A program made the translations under genes and the position numbers. From contig MESE01000142.1 of the NCBI GenBank assembly GCA_001770855.1, positions 1-64,000 on the forward strand: a DNA stretch of 64,000 bases. The letters are read 5' to 3'. The notes beneath the pieces were generated by a model. The model saw nothing but the letters and a program-made list of their open reading frames with translations. It did not search any database and was not told where the DNA came from. The first letter of the stretch is position 1. The number at the start of each line of letters is the position of its first letter. This stretch comes from Burkholderiales bacterium RIFCSPLOWO2_02_FULL_57_36 (GTDB taxonomy: Bacteria; Pseudomonadota; Gammaproteobacteria; Burkholderiales; Burkholderiaceae_D). Below, piece by piece: positions 52,304 to 61,335 of this stretch.

Positions 52304-52446
52304 CTGGGCAGGTAAGGTGCGCTTTAATACCGATGGCGCAATGTCTTCTTATTAATTGCGAAGGTAATCGATCAAGCGGAGGTCGGCCGAGCTCACGCTT
52401 CGAAACCGGATTCACTTGGGAACTCATCCACGTTATTTCGGATGGT

Positions 52447-52460
52447 TTGACTTGCATCAA
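52447..52460. promoter_or_regulatory. FNR box upstream of a universal stress gene
   Basis: TTGACTTGCATCAA matches nine of ten fixed bases. Its centre is about 66 bases upstream of ATG 52520, a good class II activator position if transcription starts near 52490-52495. Confidence 0.7.
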
Positions 52461-52519
52461 TTTTTTTCCGTGTCGGGTATCTAGCATCGACCTGAACCAG
52501 TCAACCATAGGAAAAAGCC

Positions 52520-52957
52520 ATGTTCAAGACGATTCTTGTGCCGACAGACGGCTCTGAATTATCCGAAAAATCGATCCGGGGAGCCGTCGAACTTGCCAAG
52601 TTGGCAGGTGGACGGATCATTGCAATTTCGGTCGCGGAGCCGTATCCGTTCACGCCCTCGGTGGAAGGAGCATTTGCTCCCGATTTGAATCTGTACGAAA
52701 AGCAGATGCAGAAGTTTGCGGAAATGCATGTGGAAAAAGTGGCTGAGATCGCGGCCAAAGCCGGCGTGCCGTGCGAAACGCACGTGGCACATTCTTTCAA
52801 TCCCTATGAGGAAATCGTCAATGCAGCCAGGGAGCACCATTGCGACGTGATCTTGATGGCATCTCACGGCCGCAAAGGCTTGAACAAGCTGTTTATCGGA
52901 AGCGAGACGCAAAAGGTGCTCGCTCACTCAAGTATTCCCGTGATGGTATTCCGTTAA
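52520..52957 (+). CDS. Single-domain universal stress protein (UspA family)
   Basis: A 145-residue Usp protein with a complete ATP-binding set: LVPTDGSELSEKSI at the N-terminus and ILMASHGRKGLNKLFIGSETQKVLAHSSIPVMVFR at the C-terminus. Usp proteins of this type help bacteria survive anoxia or stress. AGGAAA lies just before ATG 52520. The FNR box at 52447 predicts induction under low oxygen. It is divergent from phaC. Confidence 0.92.
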   Translation: MFKTILVPTDGSELSEKSIRGAVELAKLAGGRIIAISVAEPYPFTPSVEGAFAPDLNLYEKQMQKFAEMHVEKVAEIAAKAGVPCETHVAHSFNPYEEIVNAAREHHCDVILMASHGRKGLNKLFIGSETQKVLAHSSIPVMVFR

Positions 52958-53075
52958 ATTGCATCAGCCGCGCCTTGATCAAGACATAAGGGGGTTCGCG
53001 GAGCGCCACAAGCCCCTCTTGAAGAGAGTTAGGCAGCCGTTGCGCAGCCGCCTTTGCCGCCCTTGGCTGGCCCCA

Positions 53076-53594
53076 CTAATATCGCTGTGCTACCGTTATG
53101 GCCCACGATGCGCCGCCGTCGTCCATCTGATTTGCCCAGTACCAAGCCGACACGTCGCTCCACTGTCTGCCATTCTGATCATGAATCCGCTCCGACACCA
53201 GAAAATTCCTTTTCCCATGCGCTGCGAGAAACGTCGCCCAGCGCTGGCCGCCGGTTTCCCTGATCGGCCGTGGAGTGACCGTGTATCCGTTCGCCCTGAA
53301 ACAATCGGCCGCCGGATGCAGTTTGCGCGTGGGATGAGCAACCCAGCGCATGATGATTTCGCGCTTGCCGTCCGTGAAGCGTGCGATGTGTCCCGGGAAG
53401 TCGCGCGCAAAGCGTTCCTCCAGTGCGGACAGCGGCAACCGCGTCAATGCCCGGTTCTCAAATGTAGTCGGCCAGCCGGGGAATCCGGTTATTGCCTTGA
53501 TACCGGGTGAGGCTGGTTTGCCGCCCACGGCCAGCGGCGCCAGGGCAGCCGCAACGCAGGCAATCAGGAACCAGCGTGTACCGCGCTTGACCAT
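53076..53594 (-). CDS. EpsI-like exosortase-associated protein
   Basis: A 172-residue protein with an N-terminal signal or anchor (WFLIACVAAALAPLAVGG) and a domain containing RLPLSALEERFARDFPGHIARF and HPAADCFRANGY, which resembles the HxxxxCY-type motif of EpsI (DUF3485) proteins linked to exosortases. EpsI proteins are thought to help exosortase or exopolysaccharide export, but their job is not settled. GGGAGGT precedes ATG 53594. The start overlaps the end of the exosortase gene by 31 bases, so both are in one operon with the PEP-CTERM protein upstream. Confidence 0.75.
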   Translation of the reverse strand: MVKRGTRWFLIACVAAALAPLAVGGKPASPGIKAITGFPGWPTTFENRALTRLPLSALEERFARDFPGHIARFTDGKREIIMRWVAHPTRKLHPAADCFRANGYTVTPRPIRETGGQRWATFLAAHGKRNFLVSERIHDQNGRQWSDVSAWYWANQMDDGGASWAITVAQRY

Positions 53595-54349
53595 GTCCGA
53601 CCTCCCTTGATCTGGCGGATTCCCCACAGGATGGCGCAAGCGCCGATCGCGAAGCTGAACATGCCGGTCGCATCATGAGCCCAGCGCGGCAGGTTCAACA
53701 TGCCGGTTTCCATATAAAACAATGCGGCGGCACGGATCGCGTTAGCGGCCACCACCGTCGCCACGGCGAACGCGATGGCGCAGCCGGTCTGGACACACGA
53801 CAGGCGATGAAAGGCGGACAGTGTATACACCATGTACATTGCGGCCCATAGCATCTTGACTCCGCTGCACGGCGCGTCGATCGACACGATCTGATCGGCC
53901 CAGTTGAGCAAGGCGCCTTCGCGCACGACTGCAATACCATTCATCTGCAGCAAAGCCGCCGACAAAGCACCGGCCGCCACGCGCAATGGATAGCCCAGAT
54001 AAAACTGCCAGGTTGCCGTCAGCGGCAGCGCCAGCATCAGCAGTGCATGCAGTGGCAGATCGATGCGCTTGCCCAAGCGCCATGCGCTCGCCAGCGACCC
54101 CAGCGCCAGGAAGGCCAGCACAGCGCGTATCGATATGGGCGCCTCGGCCAATGTCGCAACCAGATAGAACGCGACGAATGCGGCCGGAAGCGCCAATGGA
54201 AGGCGCACCATGGAGGGTGATTTGTTCCTCGCCACTACCAGTATCGCGCTCGCCAATGCGAGCAATCCCCAATAGTCGTTCGAGGCATCCATGGTGGCGC
54301 TGACATACCACCCCCATACCGGCCAGAATGCCAGCGTCGCCGCAAGCAT
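53564..54349 (-). CDS. Exosortase-family membrane transpeptidase
   Basis: About 261 residues with eight or so membrane spans. The catalytic triad of exosortases is visible: Cys161 in IDAPCSGVKMLWAA, Arg206 in AANAIRAAALFY and His225 in LPRWAHDATGMFSF. Exosortases cut PEP-CTERM tails of exported proteins at the inner membrane. The natural substrate is probably the PEP-CTERM protein encoded just upstream. Repeat copy C separates the two genes, and the frame extends upstream through it without a stop; ATG 54349 is chosen because it precedes the first span. Which exosortase subfamily this is cannot be settled by eye. Confidence 0.85.
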   Translation of the reverse strand: MLAATLAFWPVWGWYVSATMDASNDYWGLLALASAILVVARNKSPSMVRLPLALPAAFVAFYLVATLAEAPISIRAVLAFLALGSLASAWRLGKRIDLPLHALLMLALPLTATWQFYLGYPLRVAAGALSAALLQMNGIAVVREGALLNWADQIVSIDAPCSGVKMLWAAMYMVYTLSAFHRLSCVQTGCAIAFAVATVVAANAIRAAALFYMETGMLNLPRWAHDATGMFSFAIGACAILWGIRQIKGGRTWSSAVHAGS

Positions 54350-54372
54350 GATGCCGCGGCCGCCGGTATTCT

Positions 54373-54483
54373 TGATCCGGCACGATGCAGTCCCCATTTC
54401 ATCGCGATCATTTCTCACCCTCTCCGTCTGGAAGAGGGGCGCGGTGAGGGGATGCGGCTCCATATTTATTCGTGCCGCATCAA
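54373..54483 (-). repeat. Structured intergenic element, copy C
   Basis: 111 bases with terminal inverted repeats (TTGATCCGGCACG at 54373-54385 and CGTGCCGCATCAA at 54471-54483). Read on the minus strand it matches copy B end to end except that the variable middle stems are missing. It starts directly after the stop codon of the PEP-CTERM gene at 54484, in the same orientation to its upstream gene as copies A and B. Confidence 0.8.
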
Positions 54484-56883
54484 TCATCGCGGCACCCGGC
54501 ACACTCGACACGCGCCATGCCGCACAGTCTGCCATCCGAGCAGACACAGCACGAGGAACATCAGCATCCAGGTTTCCGGCTCGGGTATGGTCGGAACAGT
54601 GCCCGGAGCGACCGGCTCCAGACCGGCATCGGTGTATTGCTGACGGGTTTCCAGCACGACGGCGCCGGTCAACGGCGTTACCAGTTGATACCGTTGCGCC
54701 AGCAGGGTCGCTGCTTCGCGCCGCACAGGTTTGCCTGCCTGCACCATGGCGGCAACCTGGTCGGCAGCCCACAGTCGTGCAATATGATTCGAAGTTTTGG
54801 TGATTCGCGGAAAACCTGCGGCGTCAGCGGAGACGCGTTCGCGCGTGACCGTGACCTGCCTTGCGGTTGATTGCCATTGTCCAAATAGCCGGCGGAGATC
54901 TTCGGCGACCGTGCCGAGCCGCGGCGCCATCGTCACGGGAACCGCACCATCCATTTTTTCGGCAATCCGGTTGGCGCCGGCAACCGTCTCGAACTGAATC
55001 AGCCGGACCAGATGCGGGCGGCGTTCGAAACGTTGCAGCAAGGGATCAACCGGTTCAAGCAACACCGGCTGCGGTCCGTGTATCCACACGATCACCCCAT
55101 TGGGCGCTGCCGACGCAAGATCCCACGCTTGCGTCAGTGCCTCCAGATTGCCGCGTCCGCCGGCAAAGGCAAATTTTTCAATGGCCGCTGCACCAACCGC
55201 CGCATCCAGACCACCGGGCTTCGACAACGTTACTGTTTCGTCGCCGGCGATGACGATGCTCAACGCAATATTCAGTGGTAGGTGCGCCAGCGCCTCCGCA
55301 ATCTGGAGCCGGGCGTCCGCCATGGCGCGCGATCCGTCGATCACCAGTACCGCATGGCGCGGTGTCCAGGCCGGGTGCCGGTTGTAGCGCTGCAGGACAA
55401 TTTGCTTGCGCTCGGATTTCTGGTCGTCCGTCCAGACCGTCGTGATCGCCGAGTCGCGACGCGCGGTGACCACGCTGACTTTTTTACCCAGCACGGCGTC
55501 GGCAATGGCACCGCGTACAGCCCAGAGCTCCGGACTCGGATGCTCTTGTTTCAGCTCGCCGGATCCATCCAGCGCTGTTTTTGATTCCAGCCATACCGCG
55601 TGGCGCAGCGTCGGGTTGACTTCGAAATTGCGCTCGCGAAATGCGGGTAGCTGCAATTGCGCTTGCGCAAGATCGGTCACAACCATCGGCACCGTCATGC
55701 CGATCCTGACCTTCATCTCGCCTCGCGGCTGGATCGGAAACAACTGGAACAGGACGCGGTCCTTTCCGGCGGTCGTTACCAGTACCGGGTCGCGCTGCCG
55801 ACGCACCACACGCTCGTACGCTTGGCGTACTTGCGCGCGCCCGCCAAAAGCAGCTTCGCGTTCTTCGCCGTCGATCCACAGCGTGACGCGCGACACTACA
55901 GCGCCGGGCGGCAGCGCTATTTGGCCGCGCCCCTCTTGCTGTTCCGTACCTTCATTCTTGAGTACCATGGTCCATTCCAGATAGCCGGTAGTCGCGTCGG
56001 CATCGATCGAGCCGTCGATACGCGAACTTGCCAGCGCGACGCCTTCGACCTTGCGACCGACCCGGTCGCCGCCACGGTCGCCATCGAAACGCATGCTCCA
56101 GTCGCGGCCAGCCCGTGCCTTGGGGGCCGGTTTTTCATTGAAAGGCGTACCGGTCACCTGATAAAAAATGGTTCTGGCCTGGTCGGTGCTGACCGGATCG
56201 CCGGACGCGAGGAGCATTCCGATCAGGTCGGTCGACATCCCGGAACGCACGTAGCAAAGACGCAGCATCAGATCTTCATGGCCGACGGCGCGCAAGATTC
56301 GAAGCCCGAGTTGGCGTGAATCGATATCCTGCGACATAGCTAGATGTAACCCGATGCGCGTGACGCTGAAGTGCATGTCGGCTGCAACGAGCATTGCAAG
56401 TGCCAGCGCGATGCCGCTCCACACACGGGGAATGCGCGGCGCATTATGTCGAGCGACGGACCGGATCAGTACGCGCCGCGCCCAGATCGCGGCAACCAGT
56501 GACAGTGCCGGGGCGACCGGTAGAAAGCCGAGACCCAACCAGATCAGGAGGATGGGCGCCACCGGCGTCAGCGGCAAGTACAACACCGTATAAAAAAGCG
56601 CGATACCAATCGCGAAGGCGTTGAGCCAAACCAATCGGTTCGCATGAACTATCCTGGAGCGCGACAGCGCCACCAACATCAAAATATTTGACAGCGGCAC
56701 GATTGCGATCAGCACGCCATGGAAGATCGTCGGAATCGGGTCAAAGAACGCCTGGCCGCTCATGCGCGTCATGGCCTCGAAGCCTAGTGTAAATGCAGGC
56801 AGCAGTATCCCGATGAAGACGAATAGCGCAACTTTGGGCAGCCCGGGGGCTTCGGGCAATTGATGCGGTGCTTCATGATCCAT
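54484..56883 (-). CDS. Large PEP-CTERM integral membrane protein with VIT-like domain
   Basis: A 799-residue protein. The N-terminal third has about five membrane spans (for example VALFVFIGILLPAFTLGFEAM, VLIAIVPLSNILMLVAL). A VIT-like domain follows (YLEWTMVLKNEGTEQQEGRGQIALPPGAVVSRVTLWIDGEEREA), then a von Willebrand-A-like region (HAVLVIDGSRAMADARLQIAEAL) whose metal motif is DGSRA rather than DxSxS. The C-terminus is a classic sorting signal: PTIPEPETWML, a hydrophobic segment, and a basic tail with RHGACRVCRVPR. It is the likely substrate of the exosortase encoded downstream. GAGGAAATC precedes ATG 56883. Confidence 0.85.
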   Translation of the reverse strand: MDHEAPHQLPEAPGLPKVALFVFIGILLPAFTLGFEAMTRMSGQAFFDPIPTIFHGVLIAIVPLSNILMLVALSRSRIVHANRLVWLNAFAIGIALFYTVLYLPLTPVAPILLIWLGLGFLPVAPALSLVAAIWARRVLIRSVARHNAPRIPRVWSGIALALAMLVAADMHFSVTRIGLHLAMSQDIDSRQLGLRILRAVGHEDLMLRLCYVRSGMSTDLIGMLLASGDPVSTDQARTIFYQVTGTPFNEKPAPKARAGRDWSMRFDGDRGGDRVGRKVEGVALASSRIDGSIDADATTGYLEWTMVLKNEGTEQQEGRGQIALPPGAVVSRVTLWIDGEEREAAFGGRAQVRQAYERVVRRQRDPVLVTTAGKDRVLFQLFPIQPRGEMKVRIGMTVPMVVTDLAQAQLQLPAFRERNFEVNPTLRHAVWLESKTALDGSGELKQEHPSPELWAVRGAIADAVLGKKVSVVTARRDSAITTVWTDDQKSERKQIVLQRYNRHPAWTPRHAVLVIDGSRAMADARLQIAEALAHLPLNIALSIVIAGDETVTLSKPGGLDAAVGAAAIEKFAFAGGRGNLEALTQAWDLASAAPNGVIVWIHGPQPVLLEPVDPLLQRFERRPHLVRLIQFETVAGANRIAEKMDGAVPVTMAPRLGTVAEDLRRLFGQWQSTARQVTVTRERVSADAAGFPRITKTSNHIARLWAADQVAAMVQAGKPVRREAATLLAQRYQLVTPLTGAVVLETRQQYTDAGLEPVAPGTVPTIPEPETWMLMFLVLCLLGWQTVRHGACRVCRVPR

Positions 56884-56940
56884 GGCGATTTCCTCGGTTT
56901 CGAATTCGAGGTAATTTTCGCGCGCGGTTATGCGGTCATG

Positions 56941-57041
56941 ACTCGTTCAATGTGAAGTGCGTGTGAAGTCGAACCCGGTCGAATCGAGCGCTGATCGGAG
57001 TGGTTTTTGTCTGCGCTCGATGTGGTCGAGGTTGAACGAGT
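56941..57041. repeat. Imperfect inverted repeat upstream of the PEP-CTERM gene
   Basis: ACTCGTTCAA (56941-56950) pairs with TTGAACGAGT (57032-57041), and inside them ATCGAGCGC (56983-56991) pairs with GCGCTCGAT (57013-57021). The two pairs have different centres, so the fold would carry a large bulge. Function is unknown; it could be a structured 5' region or a decayed repeat. Confidence 0.45.
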
Positions 57042-57722
57042 GATTGTCCGGAATCGACCCGGCGCCGGCGATCGGGGGTCGGGAGACGGACGTTTGGCGT
57101 TTAGTTTAGCGGCACCCGGCAGAGGCGAAACCGCGCAAGAGCACTGCAAGTTGCTAATTTAAATACTGCTAACAGACAGGTGGGTGCGCGGTTGAATCCC
57201 ACGGGCCTTCCGTTCGATTTCTTCGATCTCCGATCCTGCGTATCGAATATCCGACGCCTTGCTTTTTTAATCGCATTGCGGCGATTGGGCGCCTTCAAAG
57301 TACTTTTCACAAGAGCCGCAAGCACAGGTTGCCGGCACGCTAACCATCCTTACAGCGCCTTCCCGGCAGGGTGATGTTTTTTCGCGACATCGTGCAATCT
57401 CATTTCCGATTGAATTTTGTGCCGGCGCATATGTCCAATTACGGTTTTTCCTTGCGGAAATTATCCGGAGTTCACTAGGAAGTTTCGAGAAAACGCTTTG
57501 ACGATCCGTGTTGACGCCTGGAATTAGATATTCGACACATTAATCAGTGTTCCCGCTCTTGTTGATAAAGCACAAACACATGTGTTTATCTCAGGCACTA
57601 CTTTCAAAGTCGGCGATAAGTCGTTAATTAATAGGGAAATTTTCCATTTAGATGGCATTAAGGAATTGCGCTAAGTCATTGACTTCATTGGAAAAACTAC
57701 GATTTCGCCTCTTGAATATTCC
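57042..57722. other. Intergenic region upstream of the division cluster
   Basis: About 680 bases without a gene I can support. From about 57360 to 57720 it becomes A+T-rich. It contains a 14-base palindrome AAACACATGTGTTT at 57574-57587. A 74-codon minus-strand frame at 57101-57325 has no protein-like features. Confidence 0.4.
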
Positions 57723-57785
57723 TTGACCGCAAATTAGTCATACTCTAAAGTGGGCGACAGTGTGAAAAAGTGTTTTTTTGTGGGG
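57723..57785 (+). promoter_or_regulatory. mraZ promoter with four 10-bp-spaced MraZ repeats
   Basis: TTGACC (57723-57728) and TAAAGT (57746-57751), 17 bases apart, form a likely sigma70 promoter. Starting at 57751 the repeats TGGGC, TGTGA, TGTTT and TGGGG follow at exact 10-base steps (57751, 57761, 57771, 57781). MraZ binds TGGGN repeats with 5-base spacers, so this should be its autoregulatory operator. Confidence 0.78.
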
Positions 57786-57851
57786 GAATTTTGAATCCTT
57801 TACAAGACAAGACTCATGCTCACCAACCCGAAAAACGACAGGATGATAACG

Positions 57852-58280
57852 GTGTTTCAAGGCGCGTCCGCATTAAATCTCGATGCCAAAGGCAGGATGT
57901 CCATCCCGGCCAAGCATCGTGACGCGCTGTCCGTTCAGTGCGAGGGCCGGGTCACGCTGACCAAGCATCCGCACGGCTGCCTGTTGTTTTTCCCGCGCCC
58001 GGTATGGGAAAGCCATCGCGAGCAGATCGCCGCGTGGCCGATGTCGGCGCGCGCGTGGCAGCGGATTTTCCTGGGTAATGCATCGGATGTCGAACTGGAC
58101 TCGGCCGGCCGCATTTTGATTGCGCCTGAATTGCGCAGCGCTTCCGGCTTGTCGCGCGACGTGATGCTGCTGGGTATGGGCAGCCATTTTGAAATCTGGG
58201 ATGCGGCCAAGCTCGCCGAAAGCGAGTCGCAGGCGATTGCGACCGGCATGCCTGATGTTTTGAATAATTTTTCATTCTGA
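57852..58280 (+). CDS. mraZ: Transcriptional regulator MraZ
   Basis: A 142-residue AbrB-fold protein with two MraZ domains: [25 protein letters not shown] and later [27 protein letters not shown], each with the DxxGR core. MraZ represses the mra/dcw cluster by binding repeats at its own promoter, four of which lie 67-100 bases upstream. GTG 57852 with AGGA eight bases before gives the usual length; ATG 57843 is possible. It opens the cell-wall and division operon. Confidence 0.95.
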   Translation: MFQGASALNLDAKGRMSIPAKHRDALSVQCEGRVTLTKHPHGCLLFFPRPVWESHREQIAAWPMSARAWQRIFLGNASDVELDSAGRILIAPELRSASGLSRDVMLLGMGSHFEIWDAAKLAESESQAIATGMPDVLNNFSF

Positions 58281-58289
58281 CGGCCCGTG

Positions 58290-59255
58290 ATGATTCTGCA
58301 AACGGTGCCTGAGTTGCAGCACCGTACGGTGCTGCTGGATGAAGCGGTGGACGCGCTGGTCATTGAAGGCGAGCGCGCCAATGGAATTTATGTCGACGGC
58401 ACCTTTGGGCGCGGCGGGCACAGCCGAAAAATTCTGGAGCGGCTGGGACCAGGCGGACGCTTGATTGCTTTCGACAAGGATCCGCAAGCGATTGCGACGG
58501 CGCAAACCATTGCGGATCAGCGCTTCGAGATTGTGCACGACAGTTTTGCAACGATCGACGACGTGCTCGCGGTGCGCGGTATTTCGCGGGTCGATGGAAT
58601 ATTGCTGGACTTGGGAATTTCGTCGCCGCAGGTTGACGATGCGGCGCGGGGTTTCAGTTTTCGCTCGGATGGCCCGCTCGACATGCGCATGGATACCACG
58701 CGCGGCATGTCGGCGGCAGAGTGGCTGGCGGTGGAAACCGAACAGAAAATCGAGAAAGTGATACGAGACTATGGGGAAGAACGGTTTGCTTTTCAGATTG
58801 CAAAGGCGATTGTTGCTGGCCGGGCAGTCCAGCCAATTTCAAGCACACGACAGCTTGCCGCGATCGTGGCACACGCCGTCAAAACCCGCGAGAAGGGCAA
58901 AGACCCGGCCACTCGTACCTTTCAGGCTATCCGGATTTACATCAATCAAGAGCTTGAAGAACTCGAAATAGGATTGAGCGGCGCGTTCAGACGCCTGGCA
59001 CAGCAAGGGAGATTGGTTGTGATCAGCTTTCACTCGTTGGAAGATCGCATCGTCAAGCAGTTCATGGTCTCCAAGGCCAATGTGCCGCAGCCCCATCGTC
59101 GCCTGCCGATTCGCGCCGTCGATCTGCCGCAGCCTGAAATGAGGCTGGTGGCGAAAATGAAACCCTCCGCAATCGAAGTGGCGGAAAATCCGCGCGCCCG
59201 TTCCGCCGTGATGCGCGTGGCCGAACGGCTTGCATCAACCGGGACGGCGCAATGA
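58290..59255 (+). CDS. rsmH: 16S rRNA (cytosine1402-N4)-methyltransferase RsmH
   Basis: A 321-residue SAM methyltransferase that N4-methylates C1402 in the ribosomal P site. Family motifs are [70 protein letters not shown] and [15 protein letters not shown]. Length is normal. ATG 58290 is used; GTG 58287 directly before it is equally possible. The stop overlaps the ftsL start by four bases. Confidence 0.97.
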   Translation: MILQTVPELQHRTVLLDEAVDALVIEGERANGIYVDGTFGRGGHSRKILERLGPGGRLIAFDKDPQAIATAQTIADQRFEIVHDSFATIDDVLAVRGISRVDGILLDLGISSPQVDDAARGFSFRSDGPLDMRMDTTRGMSAAEWLAVETEQKIEKVIRDYGEERFAFQIAKAIVAGRAVQPISSTRQLAAIVAHAVKTREKGKDPATRTFQAIRIYINQELEELEIGLSGAFRRLAQQGRLVVISFHSLEDRIVKQFMVSKANVPQPHRRLPIRAVDLPQPEMRLVAKMKPSAIEVAENPRARSAVMRVAERLASTGTAQ

Positions 59256-59578
59256 GCGGGCGTCTCAATGGGCTGCTCACCGTGCTGCTGGTGTTGAGCG
59301 CGTTGTCTCTGGTGAACTCCCAATACCAGGCACGCCGTCTGTTCATTGAACTGGAGCGGGCGCAGGCAAATACCCGTCAACTCGATATCGAGTGGGCGCA
59401 GTTGCAACTGGATCAATCCACCCTGGGCAAGCATGCCCGCATCGAAGCCAATGCGCGCCGTGACCTGAAAATGGTTGCGCTCACGCCGCCGCGCACGCAG
59501 TACTTGACCGCCGTGGCGGAGATGTCACCGGAAATAAACAGCTCCGCGATGTCCCCGTTAAGCCGGGGTGAGAAATGA
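59252..59578 (+). CDS. ftsL: Cell division protein FtsL
   Basis: A 108-residue bitopic protein with a short cytoplasmic end, one membrane span ([18 protein letters not shown]) and a periplasmic coiled coil ([27 protein letters not shown], then [10 protein letters not shown]). FtsL joins FtsQ and FtsB in the divisome and activates FtsWI. It is translationally coupled to rsmH and to ftsI by overlaps of four bases on each side. Confidence 0.95.
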   Translation: MSGRLNGLLTVLLVLSALSLVNSQYQARRLFIELERAQANTRQLDIEWAQLQLDQSTLGKHARIEANARRDLKMVALTPPRTQYLTAVAEMSPEINSSAMSPLSRGEK

Positions 59579-61335
59579 CCCGCAGCACCTCACGCACAGC
59601 CGCCGGCAAAGGCGTGCCATTCTCGACCAGCCCGGTGCTGGCGGTGCAACTGCCGGCATGGCGCTCGCGCATCGTGCTGTTTGTGCTGTTCGCCGCTTTT
59701 CTGACTTTGGCCGGACGTGCGTTATGGCTGCAGGGAATCTCCAAGGAATTCCTGCAGAAACAGGGGGCATCGCGCTACGCGCGCACCTTGGAACTCCCGG
59801 CGACACGCGGAAAAATCACCGATCGCAACGGCCAGGTGCTGGCTTCTTCGATACCGGTCAAGGCAATCTGGGCGATTCCCGAAGATGTACTGGAAGCATC
59901 CAAGGAGAAATTGCGCGAACTGGCCAAATTGCTCGACATGAGCGAACGCGAACTGCACAAGAAACTCGACTCCGATCGGAGCTTCGTTTATCTGAAGCGG
60001 CAGGTCGAGCAGGATACCGTCGACAAGATTCTCAAACTCGATATCGCCGGCATTCACACCCGCAAGGAATACAAGCGTTTCTATCCATTGGGTGAGGTCG
60101 TGGCGCACGTGGTCGGTTTTACCAATGTCGAAGATGCCGGTCAGGACGGCATGGAACTGGCGTCACACAGAACCCTGGCCGGCAAGACCGGCAGCCGCCG
60201 CGTGATCAAGGACCGTCTGGGGCGCATTGTCGAGGATATCGAGTCGGTTCGCGAACCGCACGACGGCAAGGATCTGGTGCTGTCGATAGACAGCAAGATC
60301 CAGTACATCGCGTTTTCCCAGCTCAAGGATGCCATCGAAAAACACAAGGCCAAAGCCGGCGGCGTCGTGGTACTCGATGTCAAAACCGGCGAAGTACTGG
60401 CGCTTGCGAACTTTCCGACTTATAACCCGAACGACCGGTCGAAGCTGACCGGTGCGCAACTGCGCAACCGCGTGTTGACGGATACCTTCGAACCCGGTTC
60501 GACGATGAAGCCGTTTACCGTCGCGCTGGCGCTTGAAACAAAGCGCGTCACGCCGGCCACCACCATCCAGACCGCACCCGGCAGGCTGACCATCGGCAAG
60601 TCGACCATCGGCGATGCGCATTCGCATGACCTTCTGACCGTGGCCCAGATCATCGAGAAGTCTTCCAATGTGGGCACCAGCAAGCTGGCATTGCAGATGC
60701 AGCCGGTGGAAATGTGGGAAATGTTCACGACGGTCGGATTCGGCCAGCAACCCAGATTCGGTTTCCCCGGCGCCGTTGCGGGGCGTGTGCGGCCTTACAA
60801 GTCCTGGCGCCCGATCGAGCAGGCGACCATGAGTTACGGTCACGGTATCTCGGCCTCGCTGATTCAGATGGCGCGCTCGTACATGGTGTTTGCGCGCGAC
60901 GGCGACATCATTCCGTGGAGCTTCCAAAAGATGACGGATCAGCCGATCGGGCAACGCGTGATCAGTGAAAAAACCGCGCGCGCAGTGCGCAGCATGCTGG
61001 AAATGGCGGCAGGTCCAGGCGGTACCGCACCCAAGGCGCAAGTGCCCGGGTATCGCGTGGCAGGCAAGACCGGCACCTCGCACAAGCTGGAAAAAGGTCA
61101 ATACATCAATAAGTACGTGGCATCGTTCGTCGGCTTTGCACCGGTCTCGGATCCGCGCATCATCATTGCGGTGATGGTGGATGAGCCGTCCAACGGAAAA
61201 TACTATGCGGGTGAAGTGGCGGCGCCGGTGTTTTCGGCGGTCGCGGCCAATGCGCTGCGCGCATTGAATGTCCCGCCCGATTCGACGGTGACGAATATTA
61301 TCGTCCCCATGGACAGCGTCAGGGAGAGCCTGTGA
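59575..61335 (+). CDS. ftsI: Peptidoglycan D,D-transpeptidase FtsI (PBP3)
   Basis: A 586-residue septal transpeptidase. One N-terminal membrane span (SRIVLFVLFAAFLTLAGRALWLQ) anchors a dimerisation domain and a penicillin-binding domain. Active-site motifs are the SxxK serine in FEPGSTMKPF (about residue 310), SSN in IIEKSSNVGT and KTGT in VAGKTGTSHK. It makes crosslinks at the septum with FtsW. It overlaps ftsL before it and murE after it. Confidence 0.97.
   Translation: MTRSTSRTAAGKGVPFSTSPVLAVQLPAWRSRIVLFVLFAAFLTLAGRALWLQGISKEFLQKQGASRYARTLELPATRGKITDRNGQVLASSIPVKAIWAIPEDVLEASKEKLRELAKLLDMSERELHKKLDSDRSFVYLKRQVEQDTVDKILKLDIAGIHTRKEYKRFYPLGEVVAHVVGFTNVEDAGQDGMELASHRTLAGKTGSRRVIKDRLGRIVEDIESVREPHDGKDLVLSIDSKIQYIAFSQLKDAIEKHKAKAGGVVVLDVKTGEVLALANFPTYNPNDRSKLTGAQLRNRVLTDTFEPGSTMKPFTVALALETKRVTPATTIQTAPGRLTIGKSTIGDAHSHDLLTVAQIIEKSSNVGTSKLALQMQPVEMWEMFTTVGFGQQPRFGFPGAVAGRVRPYKSWRPIEQATMSYGHGISASLIQMARSYMVFARDGDIIPWSFQKMTDQPIGQRVISEKTARAVRSMLEMAAGPGGTAPKAQVPGYRVAGKTGTSHKLEKGQYINKYVASFVGFAPVSDPRIIIAVMVDEPSNGKYYAGEVAAPVFSAVAANALRALNVPPDSTVTNIIVPMDSVRESL

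Noticed and set aside
57101..57325. A 74-codon minus-strand frame in the gap before mraZ
   Set aside because: Basic, low-complexity and without a ribosome binding site or family similarity.
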